From contig OY723274.1 of assembly GCA_963210315.1 (NCBI GenBank), forward strand, positions 186,001 to 250,000: a stretch of DNA of 64,000 bases. The letters are read 5' to 3'. This stretch comes from Rhynchopus euleeides (taxonomy: Eukaryota > Euglenozoa > Diplonemea > Diplonemida > Diplonemidae). The position numbers and the translations under genes were made by a program. Positions 1 to 11,900 of the stretch are shown piece by piece. The notes under the pieces are model-generated. The model searched no databases. It was not told the origin of the DNA and saw nothing but the letters and a program-made list of their open reading frames with translations. The number at the start of each line of letters is the position of its first letter. Within the stretch, counting starts at the first letter, position 1.

Positions 1-82
1 CGGAGAGAGTCCGGAATATGCGAATTGTCCCCCCTGCTTGGCCACTCAACATGTTCCCCCCCGGTTAAAATGGGTGAAAATG

Positions 83-205
83 ACCTGGTCATGACCAGGT
101 ATGACATGGTCATGACCAGGTCATACCTGGTCATGACCAGGTCAGATTTGGTCATGACCTGGTCAGATTTGGACCTGGTCAAAACCTGGTCAGTCAGCTG
201 ACCAG
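83..205. repeat. Palindromic short-repeat cluster
   Basis: Head-to-head repeats of the half-site TGACCTGGTCA and its complement, making overlapping perfect palindromes such as GACCTGGTCATGACCAGGTC. At least six half-sites occur in about 120 bp, with slightly variable spacers. No coding frame is evident. It could be a transposon end or a hairpin-forming satellite; no second copy is seen in this window. Confidence 0.8.
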
Positions 206-1535
206 GCCACCGTGTTCCGGTGGGCTGGGGGAGGGGGGGGGGGGGAGGTGGGTCTCGGGACACTGCCATCCCGACTCGTCGAAACCGGACGCGTCGGTCT
301 CCCCCCCCCCCCCCCGGGCGAACCTGCATGCCGCGCCGTGTGGGCTTTGGGATCGGGGGGGGGGGGGGGGGGTCACTGGGGGGGACAAACCCCAAAATTC
401 CACTTTCCCTCGGAGGTCATTTTTGGGCCAAAAAAATATGAAAAACCGGTCCAGAATGTGTCGGAACCCGGAAATACCCCCACTACAACATGATCTGTGG
501 CCTTGTTACCCTCTCAGACCCCATCCTAATTTTCCATACCACAACTTGTACCGAGCCCACCCCCGGTGGGCAAGGTCTCATCGTGATCAACATGCAATGG
601 GCCAAGAAAAGCTCTGTTCCACCCTTCAAAGCTGCCGAGAGGTTCCTGTGGAGTCTATCGGAACAGCGGTGCAAGCCCTGCTGTGAGATAGCGGTGCTGC
701 AGGTCGCAGATATCGCACAAGAAGGTACCTACCGGTTGTTGTACCGGAAGCACACCATGGTGAAGGTGCAGCACAGGTGGCACGGTCCCTGTACGAACAT
801 ATACTCCACTGCAGCGCTCGCACCCTAGTGCTGACGTGAGCCGAGGTCGGTGTGGATCGAATTCAAACAGGTGTGGTGCACGACTGGCTGGAGGATCTCC
901 TCTCGTCAATGACAGTACAGCTGATCAGCCGCTTTCAGTGTACAGCCTCAACGGTGACTGCACTCGCACAGGTCACCGCAAGCGGAATAGTGAATATTGA
1001 GGTGGGGAAATCCCCCTGTACCCTCGGCAGAGGATGTGCGCGCATTTGCGAAGCGACCGCGTCCCCAGACAACTGCCCAGGAAGCGTTCCGGGAGATACT
1101 TGGCCCACAAACAGGGCGAGATCCGCAGCTTCCTGGGAAGGAAACGGGGTGCTGAATTGATGGATCGCGCCGAGGAGAGCGGGCTCCACCAGGATGAATT
1201 CACCATACTTGAGCTCCAGGAGAACCTCCTGGACGATATGTATGCGGAACTTGATACAATGCCTCTTCCCAGTGGTTGTAGTCAAAAAATGACGAAGCCA
1301 CGCTACTACCCCGAGGTACAAGTTCTGGTAGGAAAACAAAAAATGGGCGAAAAATGCCTTCCCGGGTGTCAAAAATCACCGAAATGGGCCTAAAACCTGT
1401 TTTCCACCACATATCGGCCAACAGCTACCCAAAAATAGGCTCTCCGGGGGTCGGAATGGGGGTGTCGGAAAAATTGCTGTTTGTCTACCACTTTTCCTTA
1501 GCAGTGACCCCCCCCTAGGGGCATAGCTTCCGATA
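206..1535. other. Intergenic, no gene recognised
   Basis: G and C homopolymers (206-375) are followed by about 1 kb of mixed-composition DNA. The plus frame near 1034-1393 is open and rich in charged residues but matches no family I know and lacks the strong GC3 bias of the real genes here. It may be a decayed coding fragment. Confidence 0.4.
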
Positions 1536-2390
1536 AGCGGGGGTCGGGGGTCGCAGGGGTCGGGGGTCGGGGGTCGGGAGGGGGGGTCGGAGGGGGTCGC
1601 CTTACTATTTCCTAAGGAATGTGGCCTGGATGGGGACCACCAATAAGAGGTGTGAATAGGCACCCCATGTCAAAAATGACCCCACTGCGATCCGCACAAA
1701 CTCCAAATATTCAAAAGAACGGGTTTTTGAAAAACCCGAGGAGGGGGTCGGGAGGGTCCCGCTGGGTGGGTGGTGGGGGTGGCCTGGTGTGCCTCCCAGT
1801 CACGTCCTCCCATGACAGTACCTGGACCAGACCCATGTTTCGTCGTTGAAGCTTGGTCCCAAGACCCACGAAATGACCCCACTACGATCCGCACAAACTC
1901 CAAATAGTCCAAAGAACGGGGTTTTGAAAACCCCGTGTGGGGGGTCGGGAGGGGGGACCACCCCATATTCCAACCCCTAGTTTCCGACCCCCATCTACGA
2001 CCCCCGAGAAAAAACGCGAAAATTCCGACCCGAGTTTGACCACAGTTTCAGACCCCCCATCTTCCGGATCCTGACCCCCGCAAGAATGGGGGATCGGGAT
2101 ATAGCCCCGACCCCCTCCGACCCCCGAAAAATGGGGGGTCGGGGGTCGGATTCCGACCCCCGAGGTTCCGACCCCCCTTTTCTCAAGGAACCACATCCGC
2201 ATTTCAGAGGTGTTCTGGGGCACCTACACCAACAAAGTGACCCCACTACGATCCGCACGGAGCCCAAACAACGCAGGAGAGGGGGGAACCGCGTTTCCTC
2301 GGGAAACCCCTGAGATTTTTTGGGAGGGGGGGTAGTTTTGCTAAGGGGGGGTCGGGGGTCGGAGGGGTCTGGGGGTCGGATTCTTATCGG
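1536..2390. repeat. GGGGTCGG-rich repeats with ATCCGCAC core units
   Basis: Simple GGGGTCGG repeats flank three copies of a conserved core, TGACCCCACTACGATCCGCA, at 1678, 1874 and 2238. Each is followed by a less conserved stretch ending near AAAAGAACGGG. The first two units are about 196 bp apart and share flanking sequence with units at 60884 and 61051, so this is a dispersed repeat with local tandem copies. No protein-coding potential is seen. Confidence 0.7.
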
Positions 2391-2514
2391 AAGCTATGCC
2401 TAGGGGGGGGGGGTGCTTGGTGGGTTTGGTGTTTAAGGCTTTTCGATTCGACTCTGGGAGCAGTGTGGGAGATAGAGGGGTCTTCGCTATGGCCGGTCGC
2501 ATTTTTCCCGCCTT

Positions 2515-2577
2515 TCTGCTGCTGCTGCTGCTGCTGTTGTTGTTGTTGTTGTTGCTGCTGCTGCTGTTGCTGTTCTG
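2515..2577. repeat. CTG/TTG trinucleotide microsatellite
   Basis: About 20 units of CTG mixed with TTG. On the minus strand it reads as CAG/CAA, a polyglutamine tract inside a long open frame (2384-3406). The CAA interruptions resemble real polyQ coding, but the rest of that frame is low-complexity Pro/Thr/His, so I treat it as a microsatellite. Confidence 0.8.
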
Positions 2578-3962
2578 AGGAATTTGTGGGGGAAAACACA
2601 GAAGAGAGAACGTTGAATTTGCCCGTTTTTTTTTGCCAAACGCGAAAGACCTCTACCCACACACACCAACAAAAAAAATCGGCATATTCATTGGAAGACA
2701 GGGCAGGTGTTTTCTGCCCCGCTTCTGAAGCGCAAGACCCAGCATTTAGTAGCCTCTCCCAACAAGAAGCAAATAGACAGCCGCCGGGGACAACGCACAA
2801 AGAACGAGGCATGGCAGGTGGAGGGGGGACGGGGGCGTGGGCAGATGGCCCACAACACTCTCCCCTCAAGGTTGAGTCGAGAAATAAAATAATCCGGGGT
2901 GGGGTGGGGTGGGGGGGGGGGGATTTGCTTGTGCGCACGAGCGGAATAAATGAAAAATAAAAGGGCAAACGCGTGGGGAGGGTGTGTGGGGTGTCTGTGT
3001 GTGCGCGGGAAAAAAAACACAAAAATATTTCATGCGGGCCTGCCAGCTGTGCCACGGCATGACCTCGGTGGGTTTTGTGGTTGGGGAATAACGTAACTTT
3101 TGTCTGGGGTGTTTTTTTTTGGGGGGGGGGGTTCACCGTAAGACCCGGGGTTCCGGGTTCTGGGATACGGGGGTCTCCATTTATCCACGCTGTGGTGGGC
3201 TTGGGTAGGTGCTGTGCGGGGGGGTGGCTGGGTGGGTGGGTGGGTGGGGGACAAAGAACATCCCACACCCCAGCCACACATTGCGAAAGGGAAAAGGTGA
3301 GAAGGGTGGGAGGGGCAGGCCGGGGGGGTGTCAGGGGGGGGGGGGGGGTAGGGGGGGTTTTTTTGATCGTCGAGAGTGAATGGAAAAGTAAGTCTCCCAG
3401 CAACATCTTGCAATGTTATGTCCTTTTTGTAGTCACTACACCAGGGGGTGTCAGGGGGGGGGGGTCCAGAACCATAATTTTATTTGCGGGTAAGTTTTTT
3501 TAGGATCAGTTTTGGAAAGACTCAATGGCAACCAGAGAGAAGAGAACGTGTGGCTGGGGGGGGGGGGGGGGGAGGGGGATGGGGCTCGGGGCGGGGGGAC
3601 GAGATAAGGCGGGAAGGAAAGGGTGGGAACAAAGGGATGGGTGGCTTCGTCAAGATGCGGTGGGGGGGGGGGGGGAGGGGTGGGAAGGGAAGCAGAAACA
3701 TCATGAAGCAAGGCGATCGGGCAAGACGGCTCCGCCCAGCAATGCGGGGAATAGCTGGGGGTGAGGAGAGAGAGAGAGAGAGAGAGAGGGGGGGAGGCAA
3801 AAAGGAAGAATCGGGAAGGGTCAGGAGGTCTGTGTTAGACAAGTCAAGGTTTTCAACGTGCTGCCCGCAACAAAAAAGAAAAAGTGATAAATGCGCTCGG
3901 CTTTCAGCCTAGTGGTGGTGCGGCAAGGGTTGAAACAGAGAGACAGAGAGAGAGAAGAGAGA
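2578..3962. other. G-homopolymer-rich intergenic DNA
   Basis: Many runs of 8-17 G on the plus strand and a GA microsatellite at about 3766-3788. All open frames here are homopolymer products (poly-Pro/poly-Gly). Nothing recognisable as a gene. Confidence 0.6.
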
Positions 3963-4071
3963 GGGGGTCTTCGCTGGCAGTTATCCTCCCGTCAAACTCC
4001 GTCAGTTTTCAGCTAATTTAACAGGGAATTCACCAAAACGCACTGACGGTCACTCCGTAGCGAAGACCCCC
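3963..4071. mobile_element. 109-bp MITE, subfamily A
   Basis: Ends are GGGGGTCTTCGCT and its complement AGCGAAGACCCCC. It sits inside a GA microsatellite and is flanked by AGA on both sides, consistent with a 3-bp target duplication. The interior holds GTCAGTTTTCAGC, also found in the other 109-bp elements of this window. Non-autonomous; no coding capacity. Confidence 0.85.
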
Positions 4072-6972
4072 AGAGAGAGAGAAGAATTCGATCCGAGGGG
4101 GGGGGGGGGGGACAATAATATCATCGGGGCATCCCGGGGTACCCCGCCCCGGGGCCAAACCGTGAAATAATAAAAATAGGCATTCAAATTTTCAGAGGGT
4201 GAGGTGCGGGCACAATCCCCAGCACACACACACACACACACGTGAAAAAGCCTTGTTCTTCGAAAGAACCAAGCTTTTTTTGTCCTGTTTTTCGTGGGGT
4301 AGGGTGTGCACAGAGGTGATCCCCCCCCCCCCCCCCCCCCCCAGCTACCCCCCCCACTAACGACAGTACACACACACAATCAGCCTGCTGCTGCCGGCCC
4401 CCCCCCTCCCCCTCGAAGCAGTGGCGTGAAGGGCGCGAATCCGAAAAGCTTCAGTGCGCACTACAATTTATCTCCTGGCGGGAAGGCGTGATCCCACCCC
4501 GCCACCCCCAACCCCCACACACACGCAGAAGGGTGCAGCACCGTTCACGAGGCCACGAGCAACTGGTTCAGGTCTGAACTAGGTATTGGTTGCTTTGGTG
4601 CGTTGGCTGGTTGACGCTTCTACACGATCGCGATACCCCCAGAGGTATCCATAAAAGATAATGAACGGGTGGGGGGGGGGTGTTAAAGTAGAAGTAGAAG
4701 GAAGCACAAGGATGATCTCCCTTCACTCGTTATGCATGTGGGGGTGGGGGGGTGGGGGTGGGCCCCCGTCACGAGAACATCTCAAAAAAGCCAGAACAAA
4801 AAAAAACACGCTTTCTCTCTCCCACCCTCCTGTGCCAAACTGAGCCAGTGAGGTGCTTCAAAAAATATACCGGGCAGCCCCCATCACTGTTCTGCACAAT
4901 TTAGAGCGATTGCAATCCGATTCCACACACCCCAAACCCACCCCACCCCCCCTCCCCTCCCCAACGAAAGCCTGGTCCATTTTGGCATAAGCTGCCATGC
5001 TTGGGTAAAGGAAGGGGGTGTATTCGAATCACCCCCCCCTCCCCTCCCACATGCACAGCCATCCCTTCCCCCGTCCACTTCCCCCCTGCTGTGACGCGTG
5101 ACCCACTATCACTGTGCCAGACATGTGTTGTGCGCTTTCCCACTTATTTTTTTTGGAACGATCCGAAGGGCCGTATCCTTTGTTGGCCCAGACAGCTCCC
5201 CATCGCAGTTTTCTAGGGGCTGTCCCTCGGATGAGGTAATTTTTTTTCGGGCAGGGTTCTCCTTTCTGTCCGCACGGCCTTTCCGATCTGCGTATTGAAC
5301 GATTTTGAACAATGCGTTAGCCGTGCCGCTGACAACCCCCCTGAGAGGGGGCTGCTTTGAAGTCAGAGTGGGGCGGGTGAGGTAGAGGAGGGGGGGTGGG
5401 GGTGGCTGTGGTGCGGGCCGTCAAAAAAAAACAGTCTGGCGATAAATGCGAGACGATCAACAAAAGAACAGTGGGCCAGATCCCGTGGGCTGGCGCTGCG
5501 AAGGAAAGAGGGAGGGGGAAGAGGAGGAGGAGGAGGAATAGGGGGGTCGCAGGTAACTCGGTACAAAATCAACACAAAACTGATGCATGTATAATTGTCT
5601 TTTTTCCATTTTTTTGGGTGTGGGAGGGGTGATTGGTTGGGAGGGGGGGGGGGGGGGGGACGGGGAAAGGGAATTTTTTTGCCGTCGAGATGGTGATTGT
5701 TGAATAATGCCCCTCTACACACACACCTCACCCGCCACCCTACCGACCACCCCCGCTCTTCTGTCCAACCATCCGTTTGTATGGTTCCTGCTGGATGGCG
5801 GGAACGGGGGTGGGAGCGCTTGGGAGAGAGAGAGGAAGATCATGGCCCACCCAGCAATATCCCAAAAGGGCACGTCGGGAGAAGGCTGCGAAGGAGTGAT
5901 GGGCAGGGGCAGGGGTAATGTGGCCAAAAAGGTATACCCCCCACCCTCCCCCGCTGGCGGGCTCCAGCTGGCCCTGGCAGACCACGGCACGAGGTCACTG
6001 GGTGGGGAGTGGGGACGGATGGGAATGTGAGGAACAGGCGTGAGGAAGAGGGTAGGTGGGCCCTAACGAGGCACTCCATGGGGGATGCTGGGGATATTTT
6101 TTTCGTGTTGTTTGGAAGGCCGAAACGACAACGACGACGCGGTCCGGGGGGGGGGGGGGGATTTTTAAAAAAACTTTTATTTTGCTTTGGGATCCCCTGC
6201 GTTGGCTGGAGCTTCAGAGGGGGGTGGGCAGCACGCCAGCGGCATGATGTCAAGTGCTTTGAGAGAGAGAGAGAGAGAGAGAGAAGAGAGAGAGCAAGAT
6301 GAGGTACATTATGTTTTTCTTCGCTCAATTCGGTCCTCTCTTCCTTCATTTGGTTTTGTTGGGGGGGGGGTGGTGATGGGGGAGCGGGTTATTTTTTTCC
6401 CATATTTTTTTTGTGCGCATGCCTGCTGCTGCTCTGGGGGGGGGGGCACAAAAAACCACGGCCCCATTTTTTTTGCTGTTTTCTGCTTATGGCGGCGTGT
6501 TTTCTTTCTCTCTACAAAAAAAATGAAGGGGACGGGAGAGTGAAGTAAAATCCAACACCCCCCACTCCCCGCGCCCCCCCCCCCCTCCCACACACCATAC
6601 ACACAATAACAGTACGCACGTCACATTCTGCAAAATAAAACGATTTTATCCCCCCCCACCCTCCGCCGAACAGACACACCTACACCCCCTTTCCTTTTTT
6701 CTAATTCCGTAAAGAGAGCAGGGGTGGAGGGGTGGGCCGGCCCGGAGGAGGGGGAGAGCGGGAGAGGGGGGGAGAGGGGGGGGTGGGTGGGTGGGGGTGG
6801 GGGGAAATGCACGAGGAGGCCCTCAGGACACACAAAAATCACCGGCGTTGTCGGTGGGGGGGGGGGGGGTCCCGACACTCGCGAGGGGGGGGGGGGGTGG
6901 GAGGGAGGGGCATGAGTCAACTTGATAACCTACATTTTTAAGCCCCCCCCCCCCCTAGCCTAGCCTAGGCTA
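4072..6972. other. Intergenic DNA with homopolymers and microsatellites
   Basis: Long G and C runs (for example 4321-4342, 5644-5659, 6860-6899), CA repeats near 4223 and a GA microsatellite at 6261-6296. At 6200 a 20-nt stretch (TGCGTTGGCTGGAGCTTCAG in the other copy at 35591) is shared with another locus. No convincing gene on either strand. Confidence 0.55.
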
Positions 6973-8119
6973 GGGGGGGTCAAATGCCACCCTTTTACGT
7001 GGACAAACACGATTTTTCAAAAAACCGGCGCAGAGGCCCCAAAGCCCCCGTAAACCCTCCAAACCCCCCCAGATCGGTCCGGAAACCCATCGAACCCCAC
7101 TTTTCCACCATTCCGGGCACCTCAGGTGCCCGAATTGGGGTACCTAAATTTTGTGCCACCGTTTGGTACCGTACAGTGCCACTGTGTGGGAGGTTGGAAA
7201 AGAAAATGCCCCAACACACCACATCTGAGGGTTGCAATGCATGTTGCTTGCCAACCACGTCATCCGGTGGGTGTCAGGCGCTATGTAGGTGGCATTAGCC
7301 AGGTCTTCGATGTGTTCTGGCTTGTATATATACCTCCCTGCCACCATGCACCGGGAGGCTGCCTGTAGGTACGGAACAGTCCAGATGGTCGTGTGATTCC
7401 TGTGCAGCAGTGCTCCACAACCGGGATGTGTTGACAACGACTGTTGCAACACGAGCTGTACATTCCGGGAACACATGAAGTGCGCTGTCGTGGTACCCAT
7501 TGTGCCAGAATTGGTAGTTGCTGCGGTCTACTTTGCCTGGCCCAAGAGCACTGGTACTGAACGGTGCAATATGCGTGGCGAGGTGAATACAACGGAAGCG
7601 CGCAAAGTCAATACAGCTCTCGGATGGCGGGTGGTGGTGCCACTAGTGTGTGACGTTCACTCGAGGATACAACGCATCACAATGAATCAGCAACCGTGGA
7701 CCGAGTACAATACGCTCTCTGTGGCTGGTGTGGGGGACAAAGGCAGTGCCTGTGCCGCAGGCAGGGAGGTATATATACAAGCCAGAACACATCGAAGACC
7801 TGGCTAATGCCACCTACATAGCGCCTGACACCCACCGGATGACGTGGTTGGCAAGCAACATGCATTGCAACCCTCAGATGTGGTGTGTTGGGGCATTTTC
7901 TTTTCCAACCTCCCACACAGTGGCACTGTACGGTACCAAACGGTGGCACAAAATTTAGGTACCCCAATTCGGGCACCTGAGGTGCCCGGAATGGTGGAAA
8001 AGTGGGGTTCGATGGGTTTCCGGACCGATCTGGGGGGGTTTGGAGGGTTTACGGGGGCTTTGGGGCCTCTGCGCCGGTTTTTTGAAAAATCGTGTTTGTC
8101 ACCCCCATTTGACCCCCCC
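6973..8119. mobile_element. Foldback transposon, copy 1
   Basis: A 1147-bp element with inverted arms of about 340 bp (about 7007-7342 and 7760-8100) around a unique centre of about 415 bp. Termini are GGGGGGGTCAAATG and complement, flanked by TA on both sides (6971-6972 and 8120-8121). Copies at 29628-30774 (opposite orientation) and 57297-58444 are almost identical, so transposition was recent. Short open frames inside differ by strand and carry no known transposase motif; it is probably mobilised in trans. Confidence 0.9.
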
Positions 8120-8121
8120 TA

Positions 8122-8422
8122 CCCCCCCCCCCCCTCACTCACCCAGCACCTGCAACGGAGGTGTGTGTTTTTTTTCCGCGGTGTTTCCAGCACCCCCTCC
8201 CCCGCCCTCCCCCTCCCCCCACTCACCCAGCAGGTGCGACGACCAGGGCTGTGTTTGGGCTTCACAACAGTCATCTGCTGTCCTCTCACACTCCTCCTCC
8301 TCCTCCTCTCCCCCCGATTTACTTTATTTTTTTTTGCGTCAGCATTTCTCGCTTCCGAGGCAGGGGGTTTGTCCAGGGAGGGGTGATGGGGTGAGGTGGG
8401 AGAGGCGCATTTGATGATCTCT
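8122..8422. other. C-rich intergenic spacer
   Basis: Poly-C and CTCC-rich spacer between the foldback element and the MITE. No gene seen. Confidence 0.5.
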
Positions 8423-8531
8423 GGGGGTCTTCGCTACGGGGGTGATCGTCAGTGCATTTTGGTGCATTTCCTGTTGAATTGGCTGAAAACTGACGAAGTT
8501 TGTCGAAGTTTGTCGACCAGCGAAGACCCCC
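8423..8531. mobile_element. 109-bp MITE, subfamily A
   Basis: Terminal inverted repeats GGGGGTCTTCGCT / AGCGAAGACCCCC with a TCT duplication on each side. It is related to the copy at 3963 but in reverse orientation: the interior reads GGCTGAAAACTGACG. Non-coding. Confidence 0.85.
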
Positions 8532-8959
8532 TCTGCAGTACGTTTTTTTTGACCCTTGGCCGCACACAACGCAGAGAGAAAGGGAGAGAAAGAGAAAGAC
8601 ACAACATCCGCACAAACACCTCCCCCCCCCCCCCCAAGCCAAGCAAACCAGCCTTCCGCCCCTCCTCCTCCTCTCGCATGCATGATTCAGAGAGAGGGGG
8701 TTGGGGGTTGGGGGGGGGAGGGAGGGAGGGAGGGAGGGAGGGAGGGTCGCTTGGGGGGAGGGGGAGGGGGGAGGAGGGGGGGGGGGGTATTTTTTTCTTC
8801 TGACAGAACTGAACTGACAACACACAAAAATACACAAAACACCACCATCACCACCTCCTCCTCCCCCACCCACCCCCCCCCCCCCCTCCCCACCCACACA
8901 CACACAGAAAAACCCATGTTTTTAAGTGCGCAAAAACCCCCCTCCCCCCTCCGTCCCCC
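8532..8959. other. 3' flank of the kinase gene
   Basis: Contains (GGGA)n at about 8716-8748 and several G/C runs. It lies immediately downstream of the minus-strand kinase stop codon, so it probably includes the kinase 3' UTR. No polyadenylation signal can be called with confidence. Confidence 0.45.
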
Positions 8960-11900
8960 CTACTGCGCGAAGCTTGATGTCTTGATGACGGTTGTCTGGG
9001 CACGTTTCCGGCGACCCTTGGGGGAGACGGAAGAGATGTCAGCCGGGCACTTCGGGGTCACGGCAGAGCTGCTGCTGCTACCCTCCGCCGCGGTTGCGGA
9101 CGGGAAGGTGGGCGACGCGCTCGCCTCTGCGTAGGAAGGGGGCGGCTTGTCCGCCGCCTGCCCGCCATCCGTCCCACCGCCCTGCTGCTGCAGTGGCTTC
9201 GGGCTGCCTGGCGGCTCCAGCAGCGGCTGCGGCGACGCCGGCATCCTGAAGAGAGACGTTGGGGACGACGGGTCCACGACAGTCTTTGTCCTGGGGCGCT
9301 TGGGGGAGCTCATGAAAGGGAGGTACCGCGCTGTCCTGCTGGGCGACCCTGCCGTGTGCGAGCTGGCGAGGTAGTCCTCCCGCGCATCGTCCGTCAGCGA
9401 CTGCAGCGTCATGCGTGTCTTCGACAGGCTGGGGCTCTTCGGAGTGCCGGGGCACCCCAAGCCGCCCGACCCCGACATCACGGCGGGGTTGGTGCTGGCG
9501 CGCTCCAGCGGGCCCGACACGGTGTTGTTGAAGCGCAGGATGGATGTCGCCAGCGGGTTGGACCACGACTTGTCGAAATCGTCGGGGCTGTTGCAGTTAT
9601 CCGGCCGCGCCTTCGAGAAGGAGGTGTTGGAGACGCCCTCCTGCTCCCCGTCTGCCGTCAGGGAGGAGAGCGACATCGACAGCCCCTGGGAGCTCTGGGG
9701 GGCCGGGTCGGTCTGCGTGTGGGACTCGATGGTGACACGCAGCATCCGGCTCGCGTCCTGGGTGTACTGCCGCAGGGAGGATATCCGCTCCACAATCCCG
9801 ATGCACGCCACCGCTGCGGACAGCCCCACGACGTTCAGCCCCTTGGAGTAGATCTCCGGCACCAGGGTGAAGGACTGGTTGCGGAGCCCGATGCCAATGC
9901 CCTTGAAGCTCATGCGGCGCGACATCGCCACCTTCTCCAGCAGGCTGATGCGGCGCCCCTTCAGGATGGAGTTCTCCACCTCCTCCTTCGTGACCTGCAC
10001 GACAGACTTCGACCTGGCCCGCCTCCCGCCGCCCTTCGTCGGCGTCGGCGGCGTGTCGCTGTTGTTGGTGCCGTTCCGCGAGAACCTCCTGCTCCCGCCG
10101 TGCGGCGAGGTTGCGATGGTTGGGGACCCGATGCTGAAGGAGTCGGTGACGGGGCAGCGCTCGGGGTCCCCGAAGGTGTAGCCCGGCGTGATGCAGTCGG
10201 TGGTCCGCCCCGAGTGGTGCAGCGGCGTGAGCGGCACCTCCGTGAAGTCCGACGGGGGGGACACCCACAGGTTCTGCAGCAGGCGCTCCATCTCGATGCG
10301 CTCCTCAGGGTCCTTCGCCATGAGCTGCTGCATGCACTCGATGCACTCGTCGTCCACCTCCTCCCCGCTGCGGCTGAGCTCCTCAAACTCAGGGTTCATG
10401 TTCAGGATGTGCCGCACCATGGCGACACGCGTCTCCCCGAAGAAGGGGAGCCGCCCATACACAAACGTGAAGAGCGTCACACCAAGCGCCCACATGTCAA
10501 GCTTCTTCCCGTCGACACCCTTCTTCGCCTTCTGCGGGTCGAGGGCCTCCGGGGGCTGGAAGGCGGGAGTGCCCTCCAGGTCGTGCAGGGTCCAGTCGTC
10601 CTCGTCCACCATGGCGGAGACGCCGAAGTCGGAGAGCTTGAGGTTGCCTTCGTCGTCCAGGAGGAGGTTCTCAGGCTTGATGTCGCGGTGGATGATGTTG
10701 TTTGCGTGGGAGTACTTCAGGGCGGAGACCAGGTCGCGGAAGTACTTCCGTGCGGTCTCCATGCTGAGCCCTTCGTTCGTCACCTCGCCGTTGTGGTCGA
10801 AGTCGAGGGCGCAGCCCCCCCCAGCGTACTCCAGCACCATGTACATCTTGTTGCTCTCCTCGTCGTCGATGACCTCGTAGAGCGACACGATGTTGCGGTG
10901 GCGGAGCTTCTTGAGGATGGCCACCTCCTGCCGTGCCAGGTACAGCGCCTGGTGGCTCTTGCGGCGGAGCACCGACTTGTTGAGCACCTTGATGGCGTAG
11001 GGGCGGCCCGTGTCGATGTGGTGCACCTTCTTCACCTTCCCGAAGGAGCCGCGCCCGATCTCCCCCACCACGGCGTAGTTGTTGATGTATTTGTTGCCCA
11101 GGTCGTCCGTCTCCTTCCGCACCTCCTTCGTCTCCGTCACGGTGTGCCCCAGGCACTCGTCGCTGTCGTTGAGGCTCTCATCCTTGTCATTCGTCATGGC
11201 GGTGTAGTCGGAGCACCCTGCAGACGATGCGACAGAGTTGCTGCGCACCCCCTTGGGTATGCTGCCCGGTTCCCGCGCGAGCGGCGGCGGCCGCACCGGG
11301 GGCCTGTCGAGGGAGAAGCTGTGGTTGGCGGGGCGGTCGGATTCATCCTGCGCCTCCGTCTGCATGCTGGCGCTCAGCGCATCGGGCGGCGAGCTCACGC
11401 CACTCCCCGCCACACCCTCATCCCGCTCCGACTTGTTCGCCGTCGCCAGCTGCGCCAGCAGGCGCCCCCCCGTGAAGGAGGTGGGCGGGTTGCCCGCCTG
11501 CCCCAGCAGCGACAGGCCCATGCCCTCCGTGACGCGGGACGCTGTGGGGCTGAGGCGCGACATGCCCAGGGGCGACGGCTCGTCGTGCGCGTCGCCGCTG
11601 GCCACGGCAGCGATGGGGGTGCTGGGGAACGTTCGCCGCGTGCGGTCCTCCTTCATGCAGGCGATGAAAGACACGCGGCGGTTGCGGCGGCCGCCGGGCG
11701 GCTTGCTCATAGGCGACGCTGAGGTGGGCGACTCCGCAGCAGCGCTGCCAGAGCCGGACATGATGCTGCCGTTGGCGGTGATGCTGGTGGCGGCAGGGCT
11801 GGCGGCCTCCGTGTCGTTGCGCGACGTCTCCTGCTCGTCAATATCACGCTGCGCCTGCGTCGCGATGGGCGGGCGGTCCCCGTCCCACTGCCCCGCGCTG

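Noticed and set aside
2384-3406. 340-codon minus-strand frame with polyQ
   Set aside because: Mostly homopolymer and Pro/Thr/His low-complexity; only the microsatellite makes it look protein-like.
6984-7976. Conserved 80-118 codon open frames repeated in the three foldback copies
   Set aside because: They occur on both strands because the arms are inverted repeats, differ in reading frame, and have no codon bias; conservation is that of the DNA.
9356-11722. 788-codon plus-strand frame opposite the kinase
   Set aside because: Shadow of the GC-rich minus-strand kinase; Arg/Ala/His-rich composition and no known domain.
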